Below are positions 25,248-33,262 of a stretch of 64,000 nt of DNA, in pieces. Position 1 is the first letter of the stretch, and each line of letters starts with the position of its first letter. Origin of the DNA: DASQGA01 sp963722715. Its GTDB lineage: Bacteria; Actinomycetota; Thermoleophilia; Gaiellales; Gaiellaceae. The notes below the pieces were generated by a model that saw nothing but the letters and a program-made list of their open reading frames with translations, had not been told where the DNA came from and did not search any database. The position numbers and the translations under genes were made by a program. The stretch covers positions 1-64,000 of the forward strand of contig CAVROA010000007.1 in NCBI GenBank assembly GCA_963722715.1. Reading direction: 5' to 3'.

Positions 25248-26330
25248 ATGCTCGACTCTCCGGCGTTCGATGTCGCGATCGGTCTGATCTTCCTCTACGT
25301 CGTCCTGGCACTGGTCTGTTCGACCGCCAACGAGGCGATTGCGACGGCGATTGGGCTCCGCGCGCGCTACCTCGAGACGGGCCTGTTGAACCTGCTGAGC
25401 GGGGCCGTGTCCGAAACGCCCGCCGGAATCGCCACGGCCGAGAAGTTCTACGGGCATCCGCTGGTCCAGGGTCTGACCCGGCCAAGGCGCGCGCCGCACC
25501 CGGCGGCCGATGCCGCCGCCGCTCGACGGGGGCCTTGGAGCCGGCTTAAGAGGCTCCTTGCAAAGCCGCCCTATCCGTCGTATGTCCCATCGCGCACATT
25601 CGTGGCCGCGATCAGCGACATCGCAAACGAGGCAAAGGACGCGCTCGAGGATGCACAAGGGGATGAGGCCGACAAGGCGCGGGAGCGAGTAAAGCGTGCG
25701 GAGGAGGGCCTCGAACGTGCCCTCGCGTCGATCCCAAATGCACAGCTTTCCGAGGCGTTGCTCGCTCTCTATCGCTCGGCCGGTGGCGACGCGGTGCGTT
25801 TCCAGCACGCGGCCGAGGAGTGGTTCGACGATGCGATGGAGCGTGTCTCGGGCTGGTACAAGCGCCGCGTCCATGTGCTACTCGCGGTCATCGCAGCCGT
25901 CGTCGTCGTGGTTCTGAATGCCGACACGTTGGCGGCCGGACGAGTGCTCTGGCGCGACGACGCCGTCCGGACGGCCGTCGTGAGGGAGGCGAGCCAGACA
26001 GCAAGGGGGACGCTCGACGACGTCGCGCTCGAAAACGCAGTGAAGAAGCTCGATTTGCCGCTCGGCTGGAACCTGAGCTTCGGCGACACGGCGACGCAGC
26101 TTCCCGACGATGCGGTTGGGTGGGTAGAGAAGTTGGTCGGCCTGCTCCTGACCATCGGGGCCATCCAGCTCGGCGCGCCGTTCTGGTTCGATCTCCTGAG
26201 CAAGATCGTTCGCGTTCGCGCGACGGGAGCACCGCCACCGGCGAGCGACGCCGTCCGCCGCGGCGAGGGCGAGGAGACGCGCCGGGGACCCGTCGGGAAG
26301 GCGAAGGAACCGACCCCTGAAAGTCCCTAG
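25248..26330 (+). CDS. membrane protein of unknown function
   Basis: 360 residues from the ATG at 25248. Helix 1 (VAIGLIFLYVVLALVCSTANEAIATAIGL) is followed by a 180-residue cytoplasmic stretch with a charged helix (IANEAKDALEDAQGDEADKARERVKRAEEGLERALA). A second helix (VLLAVIAAVVVVVLNADTLAA), an outer loop and a last helix (LVGLLLTIGAIQLGAPFWFDLL) follow. The tail is Arg, Glu and Pro-rich. I do not recognise a named family. STVNEAI-type openings of this kind occur in scattered bacterial membrane proteins without known role. It ends six bases from the wall hydrolase gene on the other strand. Confidence 0.7.
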   Translation: MLDSPAFDVAIGLIFLYVVLALVCSTANEAIATAIGLRARYLETGLLNLLSGAVSETPAGIATAEKFYGHPLVQGLTRPRRAPHPAADAAAARRGPWSRLKRLLAKPPYPSYVPSRTFVAAISDIANEAKDALEDAQGDEADKARERVKRAEEGLERALASIPNAQLSEALLALYRSAGGDAVRFQHAAEEWFDDAMERVSGWYKRRVHVLLAVIAAVVVVVLNADTLAAGRVLWRDDAVRTAVVREASQTARGTLDDVALENAVKKLDLPLGWNLSFGDTATQLPDDAVGWVEKLVGLLLTIGAIQLGAPFWFDLLSKIVRVRATGAPPPASDAVRRGEGEETRRGPVGKAKEPTPESP

Positions 26331-26335
26331 GCCGG

Positions 26336-27862
26336 TCAGATCAGGATGAAGTCCATTCCCGTGTAGCTCCTCGTGCGGGCACAGACCTCGAAACCCTCAG
26401 CCGAGCCTTCGTCGTTCGTGTTTCCCTCGATGCTCGCGAACGTCTCGTTGTCGGCGCGCACGACGATGCCCGTGTGGGCGTATTTGAACGGCTCGCCATG
26501 CGTCGCGAGCTTGAGGAAGAAGCTTCCCGGCTTGATCCGCCCCCGTTGTGACGGCTTCGGCTGCCTGAGAAGCCGGTTGCCTGCCTGACGCGCCATCTCG
26601 TCACAGGCGAGGGTCCGTCCGATGGGCGATGGCTGTCCGCGGGTGTCGCTCGCCTGCTTGAGGCAGAAGGTGGCGAAGCCCGCGCACCAGGGGAAGGCGG
26701 AGCCCTCCAGCCCGTCGGTATAGAGCCGCACCCAGGGCCCTGCGTTCTGGCCCCCGACCTCCAGCGGGTGCTGCTTCAGGTGCTGGCGAGCGTAGGCCAC
26801 GACCAGCGGACCGAGCGCGCGGCGGCCCGAGAGCGGGGAAAGGGCAGCGACGATCGGCCGGACGAGCGCGTTGTACGTCGCTTCGTCGACGACACCGGTA
26901 ACGGGAAGCTTCCGCTTGGCCTGGAAATTGCGGACCTGCGACGCCGTCGCCGCTCCGAAGTCCCCGTCGACGACGACCTTGAAGTCGTGCAGGCAGAGCC
27001 ATGCCTGCACGAGCTTTACCCGCCCTCCCTTCGAGCCCCGCTTCTTCGGCGCGTCAAGCCGTAGATCCGCGAGGTCGGACACCGGCTGACGCTTCGGAGG
27101 AGGTGAGCCGCCCTTACCTCCCGAGCCGAGCGTGCCGAGCGTCTCCTCGCCGACTTCGCCGTCGATCGTCAGCCCGTTCCGCTGCTGGAAGTCGCGGACA
27201 GCGCGGTCGAGTGCGATGCCGAACACAGGCCCGGGCGCGACTTTGAACGTCTCCCAGACGGCCGGGGCATTCTTGTCGAACCACGCCTGCAGGTCACGCT
27301 TGAGCCGCGTCACCTTTGCGCCACGATCGCCCTTGCGGAGGATGCCGTCCCCGCTCGGTTGCGAGGTACCGCCGTTTCCGCCCTGGATCGCCGCCAGGCG
27401 CTCCAGCACGTCGCGCCCGTAATCCCGCCCGGTGGTACGCGCGTCGGAGTCGCCGCTTTGGACGCCGGAGAGCGCGCCTCCAGCCCCGGCGTTGTAAGCC
27501 GAGCAGGCGAACTTGAGCAGATCCTTCGGCGCGATCCCGTTCTTCTGTCCGAAGCTGCGGTTCGACTCGAGGAGCGCCGCCGCGAATGCGGCCGCGTCGG
27601 TGACCGATGGCTTCGTGCCTGCTCCTTTGGCCCCGTGCTGCGAGAGCCAGTCGCCGTGGGCGCGGTCGTCAATCTGGAAGAGCCCGCGGCCGTGACCGTT
27701 GTCGCCCACGATGTCGTTCATGTCCGTCTCGCGGGAGGCGATTGCGATCAGGAGCCCGGCGGGCAGCTTGTGACGCCTCTCAGCCTGCTTCAGGATCGGC
27801 GTCCAGCCACGGGTGCGGGCGACCCCGACCTGGCGCTTCAGTTCATCCGGGTTGATCTTCAT
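26336..27862 (-). CDS. modular peptidoglycan hydrolase: lysozyme-like, two PG-binding, Cys-peptidase-like domain
   Basis: 508 residues in four parts. Residues 18-155 are a lysozyme/SLT-like domain with Glu45 (IASRETDMND) and GRGLFQIDD. Residues 172-247 and 276-335 are two PG_binding_1 domains (VRDFQQRNGLTIDGEVGEETL and VRNFQAKRKLPVTGVVDEATY). Residues 355-508 form a CHAP-like cysteine hydrolase with Cys393 (FPWCAGFATFC), His463 (YAHTGIVV) and an EGNTN loop at 479. No signal peptide is present: the protein starts MKINPDELKRQVG. It must leave the cell by another route, or act like a phage endolysin. Confidence 0.85.
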   Translation of the reverse strand: MKINPDELKRQVGVARTRGWTPILKQAERRHKLPAGLLIAIASRETDMNDIVGDNGHGRGLFQIDDRAHGDWLSQHGAKGAGTKPSVTDAAAFAAALLESNRSFGQKNGIAPKDLLKFACSAYNAGAGGALSGVQSGDSDARTTGRDYGRDVLERLAAIQGGNGGTSQPSGDGILRKGDRGAKVTRLKRDLQAWFDKNAPAVWETFKVAPGPVFGIALDRAVRDFQQRNGLTIDGEVGEETLGTLGSGGKGGSPPPKRQPVSDLADLRLDAPKKRGSKGGRVKLVQAWLCLHDFKVVVDGDFGAATASQVRNFQAKRKLPVTGVVDEATYNALVRPIVAALSPLSGRRALGPLVVAYARQHLKQHPLEVGGQNAGPWVRLYTDGLEGSAFPWCAGFATFCLKQASDTRGQPSPIGRTLACDEMARQAGNRLLRQPKPSQRGRIKPGSFFLKLATHGEPFKYAHTGIVVRADNETFASIEGNTNDEGSAEGFEVCARTRSYTGMDFILI

Positions 27863-28012
27863 TGCTACCTCCGGCCGACGTGGTGACCAGTTACACGCTG
27901 TGCCGCAGAGGATCCTCGCTCGCCTCGAGCGATCTTAGCCCGCTCCCGGCACGATGCAACTCCGGCGCAAGCGGATCAGGCCAGCTCGTAGCCGAACCTA
28001 GACTGCAGATCA

Positions 28013-28399
28013 ATGGACGCGCGAGCGACCGACCCCGACACGCGCGCGGCCGCGCGCCGCTGGAGGGACACGTGGGCACGGGCGTGGCCGGTGAAGGACA
28101 TCGAGGCGATCGCTGCGCTCTACGCGCCCGAGGCCGACTTCCGATCGCACCCCTTCCGCGAGCCGGAGGACGCCGGCGAGTATGTCCGTCGCGCCTTCGC
28201 CGAGGAGCAGGGCGAGGCCGAGTGTCGTTTCGGCGAGCCGCTAGTGGATGCCGACCGCGCGGCGGTCGAGTACCGGGCCGTCCTCGTTTACGAGGGCAAG
28301 GAGATGACTTTGGCAGGGACGACCCTGCTGCGGTTCCGTCCCGACGGTCTCGTCGTCGAGCACCGCGACTACTGGGCGCTCGAAGAGGGTCGACACTGA
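28013..28399 (+). CDS. SnoaL-like / NTF2-fold protein
   Basis: 128 residues. WRDTWARAWPVKDIEAIAALYAPEADFRSHPFREPEDAGEYVRRAF is the helix-loop opening of the nuclear-transport-factor-2 fold. Strands FGEPLVDADRAAVEYRAVLVYEGKEMTLAGTTLLRF and VVEHRDYWAL complete the cone. It has no obvious catalytic pair beyond His and Asp in the last strand. Role unknown. It lies between the wall hydrolase (other strand) and the ion-channel gene. Confidence 0.8.
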   Translation: MDARATDPDTRAAARRWRDTWARAWPVKDIEAIAALYAPEADFRSHPFREPEDAGEYVRRAFAEEQGEAECRFGEPLVDADRAAVEYRAVLVYEGKEMTLAGTTLLRFRPDGLVVEHRDYWALEEGRH

Positions 28400-28478
28400 T
28401 CAATCATTAGGCAGGCCGCAGCGGCTTTGCGAGCCAGCGAATGCATTGACCGTCCGATCGCTCCGCGATCCTCGGTGA

Positions 28479-28862
28479 GTGCCGGCACATCATCACCTTC
28501 GGCTGCTGCTCCGTCGAAATCCGCCGAGGCCGCACCAGATCCTTCGCCGCCGGTTCAAAGAGGCGATGGTGCTCGTCGGGATCGTCGACGTTGCCGGAAC
28601 GCTGCTGATCTTCCTCTTCGAAGACGACGCGAAGCGCAGCGAGATCCACAACCTCTGGGACGCATTCTTCTTTTCCACAGTCCAGCTGCTAACGGTCTCG
28701 TCGCAGATGCGGAACCCCGTCACGACCGGCGGGCGGATCGTTGACATCTTCCTCGAGCTCACCGCTCTCTGTCTCGTGACAGGGATCGCGGGTGCATTCG
28801 CATCCTTCTTCCTCCACCTCGGGGACGAGGTGACGGCGATCGGGGAGGCCAAGGGCTCGTGA
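28479..28862 (+). CDS. two-TM ion-channel-like protein with atypical filter
   Basis: 127 residues. An Arg/His-rich cytoplasmic lead is followed by helix 1 (MVLVGIVDVAGTLLIFLF), a pore-like re-entrant segment (IHNLWDAFFFSTVQLLTVSSQM) and helix 2 (GRIVDIFLELTALCLVTGIAGAFASFF). Spacing is that of a two-TM potassium channel. The selectivity filter, however, reads TVSSQ where TVGYG is expected. A GTG start at 28479 keeps the basic lead; an ATG at 28566 is the alternative. The next gene overlaps its stop by GTGA. Confidence 0.65.
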   Translation: MPAHHHLRLLLRRNPPRPHQILRRRFKEAMVLVGIVDVAGTLLIFLFEDDAKRSEIHNLWDAFFFSTVQLLTVSSQMRNPVTTGGRIVDIFLELTALCLVTGIAGAFASFFLHLGDEVTAIGEAKGS

Positions 28863-29677
28863 CCAAGTCCAGCAGCGATCGTCCCACGCGCTTCCGGGCT
28901 CTTCATGACCGAGAAGAGCTGTTCGTGATGCCGAATCCTTGGGATGTCGGCTCCGCCCGGCTGCTCGAATCGCTCGGGTTTGAGGCGCTTGCGACGACGA
29001 GCGCCGGGTTCGCCTGGTCGATCGGCAAGCCCGATCAGGGCGTGTCCCGAGATGAGCTGGTCGCCCATGTGGCGAGCCTCACGGCTGCGACCTCGCTGCC
29101 GCTGAACGTCGACAGCGAGCGCTGCTACCCGGACGACCCGGGTGGAGTGACGAAAACCGTGGAGCTCCTTGCGGAGGCCGGGGCGGCGGGATTCTCGATC
29201 GAGGACTACAACCCGAGTACCGGCAGGATCGACGACGTCGAGGAGGCGGCTGCGCGAGTAAGAGTGGCCGCGGATGCGGCCCACCGCCTGCCAGACCCCA
29301 TGGTTCTGACAGGACGAGCCGAGAACCACATCCGCGGCGTCCAGGACCTCGACGACACGATTGCCCGCCTGACCGCCTACCGCGATGCCGGCGCGGACGT
29401 CGTGTACGCGCCAGGCCTCGCCGACCTCGACCAGATCATGGCCGTGGTCGAAGCGGTCAGAGTGCCGCTGAACGTCCTCGCTCTCCCGCACGGGCCGACC
29501 GTGGTTGAGCTGGCCTCCGTTGGCGTACGGAGGGTCTCTACCGGGGGCGCGCTTGCACGCTCGGCTTACGGAGCGTTGCTGGCCGGGGCGCAGGAGCTCC
29601 TCGCCGGCGGCACCTCGAGCTACGCCGCGGGCGGCCCTTCGGGCGACGCGCTGGATGCCGCCTTCGTGCGACGGTAG
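28859..29677 (+). CDS. isocitrate lyase / PEP mutase family protein
   Basis: 272 residues. The barrel begins FRALHDREELFVMPNPWDVGSARLLESLGFEALATTSAGFAWS. Metal and substrate loops follow: PLNVDSERCYPD and AGFSIEDYNPSTGRIDD, then ENHIRGVQDLDDTIARLTAYRDAGADVVYAPGL and PLNVL. The oxaloacetate-hydrolase or lyase Cys motif KKCGH is absent, as in the many PEP-mutase-like proteins of unknown C-C or P-C lyase activity. Translation is coupled to the channel gene by a four-base overlap. Confidence 0.85.
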   Translation: MTKSSSDRPTRFRALHDREELFVMPNPWDVGSARLLESLGFEALATTSAGFAWSIGKPDQGVSRDELVAHVASLTAATSLPLNVDSERCYPDDPGGVTKTVELLAEAGAAGFSIEDYNPSTGRIDDVEEAAARVRVAADAAHRLPDPMVLTGRAENHIRGVQDLDDTIARLTAYRDAGADVVYAPGLADLDQIMAVVEAVRVPLNVLALPHGPTVVELASVGVRRVSTGGALARSAYGALLAGAQELLAGGTSSYAAGGPSGDALDAAFVRR

Positions 29678-29687
29678 GCTCTCGGGC

Positions 29688-29963
29688 ATGTGCAGATCCA
29701 TCCATACGCTCTATAACTTCGAGCCTCTGGCCACCGAGGAAGAGGTGCGCGCCGCAGCGCTCCAGTACGTCCGCAAGATCAGCGGCTTCACGAAGCCGTC
29801 GCGGGCGAACGAGGAGGCCTTCGACCGCGCAGTCGAGGCAGTGGCTGATGCCTCGAGCCGACTCCTTGGCGAGCTCGTGACCTCAGCGCCGCCCAAGGAC
29901 CGTGAGGTCGAAGCGGCGAAGGCGCGCGCCCGCCGGGCCGAGCGCCAGCCCGTCTATTCCTAG
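29688..29963 (+). CDS. DUF2277 family protein
   Basis: 91 residues beginning MCRSIHTLYNFEPLATEEEVRAAALQYVRKISGFTKPS, the standard DUF2277 opening. The rest is helical (EEAFDRAVEAVADASSRLLGEL) with a basic tail. Function unknown. It follows the PEP-mutase-like gene by ten bases and ends just before a strong terminator, so it closes this operon. Confidence 0.9.
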   Translation: MCRSIHTLYNFEPLATEEEVRAAALQYVRKISGFTKPSRANEEAFDRAVEAVADASSRLLGELVTSAPPKDREVEAAKARARRAERQPVYS

Positions 29964-29978
29964 ACGGAAGCGGCATTG

Positions 29979-30017
29979 ACCAAGCGAGGGGCGGGCGCGC
30001 GCCGCCCCTCGCTTGGT
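29979..30017. terminator. strong bidirectional terminator hairpin
   Basis: ACCAAGCGAGGGGCGG pairs perfectly with CCGCCCCTCGCTTGGT around a seven-base loop. It lies between two converging genes and can serve both strands, although T runs are short. Confidence 0.75.
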
Positions 30018-30032
30018 TGTGCGTTCGAAGCG

Positions 30033-31526
30033 CTATTTGCCCCCTGGGGCTGGGCCGATCGTTTGCGGGATATAGACGGCCTGGAGCTGTCCGTCCTCGC
30101 CGGTCCCGGAATCGGGGACGAGCGTCGGCCCGGGCTGCAAGGAGGTCGTGCTGTGCGCCTGGACGTCGGTTAACCACCAACCCGCACCGAGGATCCGGAA
30201 GGCGTTTATGACGCCTGACGACTCCCAGGTGCCGGGACGCAGCGTCGCCGGCGTGGCCACCCGTGCCACGGACTGAAGTGTTCCGGTCTCGATGTCGTAG
30301 ACGAGCACGCGATTGTGCCCGCTGTCGGCGACGGGTGGGTTGGGGGGTACGGGACCGCCTCGGAACGGCGACTCGCGGTCCTCCTGGATCACGATCGACC
30401 GCGCGGACGTGTCGAGGTTGTCCGGGTTGTAGATGTCGTCACCCGCGTCCCCGTCGAGGATCACCTGCAGTGAAGCCTGCGTGGGGTCGGCCCGGTTGAC
30501 GTCGAACTGATAGATGCGGCCGCGGAGGGTGCGGGGGGCCTTACCCGTGTCCGCGAAGTAGAAGCGGCCCTTCTTCGCCCTGTAGGCGGCTGCGTCCTCG
30601 AGCCGGTCGAACTTGAACGCGCCGCGTGCCGCAGCCGCTGCCTTCAGGGTGACGGAATCGGCGTTCTCGGCCTGGCTGATCGGTACGAATTCGCCGGTCA
30701 GCGTCTCACCCTTGTGGATCTGGGTCGAGTCGATCGCGTCGTCCGCCCTCCACACGTACAGGCTCCCCTTCGCAGGGTTGCCCGTGATTGCGGCCTTGAA
30801 GGACTTCGCGATGTACGCATAGAGGTACGCGTCTTGGCCCGCCCGGAAGTCGTCGTCCGTGGTCAGGAAGAACCACTTGGACAACTTCGTCGGGACGATG
30901 TTCTCGTGCTGGAGGTGGCCGAAGTGCTCGGTCTCCCACCACTGCCCGGTCCTGGCGTTCATGGCGATGGAGCTGCCGTCGTGGCCGGCCGGGGGCGCAG
31001 GTGGAATGCCGTCGATCGCCTCCTCGCCGGTGAAGTACCACGGCGTACCGTGGATCACCTTGAGCGTCGCGGAGCAGAAGCGCTCGAACCCCTCAGTGCC
31101 CGTGAAGACGTATTTCGCCGAAAGGACGCTGTTCGTTGCGCGGTCGATCTTCAGCTTCGAGATGCGCGTATTGACGCCAGCCGGCTGTCCGGGGAACGTG
31201 ACGCCGAGCTCGTGGTTCATGAGCACCGTGTAGCTGCTCGCGAGGTTCTGACGCCCCTGGCGACGCTCGCGACCGTCGTTGCGCCTTCTGTTCGAGTACG
31301 CCCCGAGCCCGTCAGGGATGCCGGACATCTGGTACTGCGGGGTTTGGCCCTCCGGGACGATGTCTCCCGTCGAGAGAATGGGGTCGACCAGGACTCCCGG
31401 GGCCGTAGGCACGAGGTAGGGCGGCTTGGCCGTCTTCACTCCAGCCGCCGCTAGAGCGACCGCCATACAGGTCAGCACGGCAAGCACCGCCGCGACGCCG
31501 CTCAGCCGAAATCGCTTCCGGTCCAT
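30033..31526 (-). CDS. PhoX-like (DUF839) secreted protein
   Basis: 497 residues. A signal peptide (VAAVLAVLTCMAVALAAAGVK) precedes a beta-propeller-like body with PhoX/DUF839 features: NHELGVTFPG, FERFCSATLK, WETEHFGHLQHENIVPT, RFYFADTGKAPRTLRGRIYQFDV and the closing SGHNRVLVYDIETG. PhoX enzymes are calcium and iron-dependent alkaline phosphatases. Which of the metal ligands remain cannot be judged by eye, so phosphatase activity is likely but not shown. The ATG is preferred over the GTG one codon upstream because GAGAGGGGGAG is spaced better for it. Confidence 0.78.
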   Translation of the reverse strand: MDRKRFRLSGVAAVLAVLTCMAVALAAAGVKTAKPPYLVPTAPGVLVDPILSTGDIVPEGQTPQYQMSGIPDGLGAYSNRRRNDGRERRQGRQNLASSYTVLMNHELGVTFPGQPAGVNTRISKLKIDRATNSVLSAKYVFTGTEGFERFCSATLKVIHGTPWYFTGEEAIDGIPPAPPAGHDGSSIAMNARTGQWWETEHFGHLQHENIVPTKLSKWFFLTTDDDFRAGQDAYLYAYIAKSFKAAITGNPAKGSLYVWRADDAIDSTQIHKGETLTGEFVPISQAENADSVTLKAAAAARGAFKFDRLEDAAAYRAKKGRFYFADTGKAPRTLRGRIYQFDVNRADPTQASLQVILDGDAGDDIYNPDNLDTSARSIVIQEDRESPFRGGPVPPNPPVADSGHNRVLVYDIETGTLQSVARVATPATLRPGTWESSGVINAFRILGAGWWLTDVQAHSTTSLQPGPTLVPDSGTGEDGQLQAVYIPQTIGPAPGGK

Positions 31527-31613
31527 CACACTCCCCCTCTCGGTGATACCTGGCCTCGGGATCTTTACCGATGCCGGCGCCCGCTCGGCGCTCGACCGTG
31601 CTTACATGACGGC

Positions 31614-32765
31614 ATGCGCGTGCTCTTTGCCTCGACCCAGGGAGCGGGCCACTTCAACCCGCTCGTGCCGTTCATCGACGCGGCCCTTCGGCAAGGGCAT
31701 GAGGTCCTTGTTGCCGGCCCCTCAGCGCTGACGCCTAGGGCCGAGAAGACGGACTACCCGTTTTGGGAGTGCGCGGACCCGCTGGAGGAAGACATCCGCC
31801 CGGTCTGGGACCGTGTGCCCGCGGTTTCATTCGAGGAGGCCAACGTCCTCATCGTCCGCGAGATCTTCGCCCGCTTCGACGCCCGCGCGATGCTGCCTCG
31901 CCTCCGAGAGGCGTTCGAGGAGTGGCGGCCGGATCTCGTTCTCCGTGAGCCGAACGAGTACAGCTCCGCGGTGGCCGCCGACCTGTACGGGGTTCCCCAT
32001 GCGCGGGTCGGCATCGGTCTCGCCGCCGTCGAGGAAGGCGCCCTCGACATCGCGGCGGAGACCGTGGACGACCTCCGAACGTCCGCCGGGCTGCCCGAAG
32101 ATCGGGAGGGCGATCGGATCAGGCAGTCGCCGTATCTCACGGTGTTCCCCGAGTCGTTCGAGCACCCGGGGGAGGCCTCGCCCCCGCGAGTGCTGCGCTT
32201 CCGGGACCCGAACGCGAGCGAAGTATCGGAGCCGCTGCCGAACTGGTGGCCAGGACGCGAGGGCCCGCTCGTCTACATCACCCTCGGGAGCGTGGCTGCT
32301 GCGATGCCTCTGGCCACCCGGGTCTTCCCGATTGCGATCGAGGCCGCCGCCGAACTTCCGGCACGGGTGCTCTTGACCCTGGGGCGGCGGGGTGATCCCT
32401 CCGCGTTCGACCCGTTGCCCCCGAATGTCCACGTCGAGCGCTGGGTGCCGCACGCCACCGTCATGGCGGCCGCGGATGTGGTCGTGTGTCACGGGGGATC
32501 GGGGACGGTGCTGGGGACGCTGGCTGCCGGCCTGCCCCAGGTGGTCGTGCCGCTGTTCGCCGACCAGCCGTACAACGCCGAGCGAGTCGCGGCCGTCGGT
32601 GCGGGCCTCGCCGTCGCGCCGCGCGCGGACTCGATCCGGGCGGCAGTCATGCATCTTCTCGATCAGGGCTCGTTCCGAGAGGCTGCGCAGCGAGTGGCGC
32701 GGGAGATGGCCGGGCTCCCGTCGACGGACGCCGCGTTCGTTGAGCTTGCGGTTTCCGCGGTGTAA
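31614..32765 (+). CDS. GT1-family glycosyltransferase (MGT-like)
   Basis: 383 residues. The N-terminal acceptor domain starts MRVLFASTQGAGHFNPLVPFIDAA with the usual GH-P pattern. The donor domain carries YITLGSVAA, VERWVPHATVMAAADVVVCHGGSGTVLGTLAAGLPQVVVPLFADQPYNAERVA, which is the UDP-glycosyltransferase signature with HGGSGT and D-Q-N-A. Such enzymes glycosylate natural products, macrolides or sterols. The acceptor is unknown. The gene stands between divergent PhoX-like and downstream DUF488 genes. Confidence 0.88.
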   Translation: MRVLFASTQGAGHFNPLVPFIDAALRQGHEVLVAGPSALTPRAEKTDYPFWECADPLEEDIRPVWDRVPAVSFEEANVLIVREIFARFDARAMLPRLREAFEEWRPDLVLREPNEYSSAVAADLYGVPHARVGIGLAAVEEGALDIAAETVDDLRTSAGLPEDREGDRIRQSPYLTVFPESFEHPGEASPPRVLRFRDPNASEVSEPLPNWWPGREGPLVYITLGSVAAAMPLATRVFPIAIEAAAELPARVLLTLGRRGDPSAFDPLPPNVHVERWVPHATVMAAADVVVCHGGSGTVLGTLAAGLPQVVVPLFADQPYNAERVAAVGAGLAVAPRADSIRAAVMHLLDQGSFREAAQRVAREMAGLPSTDAAFVELAVSAV

Positions 32766-32794
32766 GCACGCCTCGCCGCGCGGCCACGATCGGG

Positions 32795-33262
32795 GTGTAC
32801 GACTGGACGCTCGAGGAGTGGCTCGGTGCCCTGAGGGAAGCGAGAGTCGGTCAGGTGCTCGATATTCGCCAGCGTCGCGGCGTTCGAGGCAGTCGATATG
32901 CCTGGGCCAACTCGACGCGCCTCCAGGAGGCGCTGGCAGAGGCTGGAATCGAGTATCGACATCGCAAGGAGCTGGCACCGACCACCGAGCTTCGAGAGCT
33001 CCAGTACCGGGAGGACGACAGGCGCGGGGTCGGCAAGCGCTCGCGCGTTGAGCTCGCCGCGGAGTACCGGGCGCGGTACCTTCGGGAGATTCTCGGCCGG
33101 GTCGCGCTTCGGCCGATCGTCGAGGCGATGCCGGTCGATGGGGCAACTGTGCTCATGTGCGTCGAGGCCGACCCTGAGGCCTGCCACCGCTCGCTCGTCG
33201 CGGAGCGCCTGCAGGCGGAGTTCGGGCTCCGGGTGGAGCACCTGCGGCCTCCGTCCGACTAG
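32795..33262 (+). CDS. DUF488 family protein
   Basis: 155 residues from a GTG. The family pattern is WTLEEWLGALREARVGQVLDIRQRRGVRGSRYAWANS, then IEYRHRKELAPT, and the cysteine block VLMCVEADPEACHRSLVAERL. The last is conserved throughout DUF488 and resembles a phosphatase or redox loop. The start is poorly defined: residues TIG just upstream fit the family, but no start codon precedes them. Function unknown. Confidence 0.85.
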   Translation: MYDWTLEEWLGALREARVGQVLDIRQRRGVRGSRYAWANSTRLQEALAEAGIEYRHRKELAPTTELRELQYREDDRRGVGKRSRVELAAEYRARYLREILGRVALRPIVEAMPVDGATVLMCVEADPEACHRSLVAERLQAEFGLRVEHLRPPSD

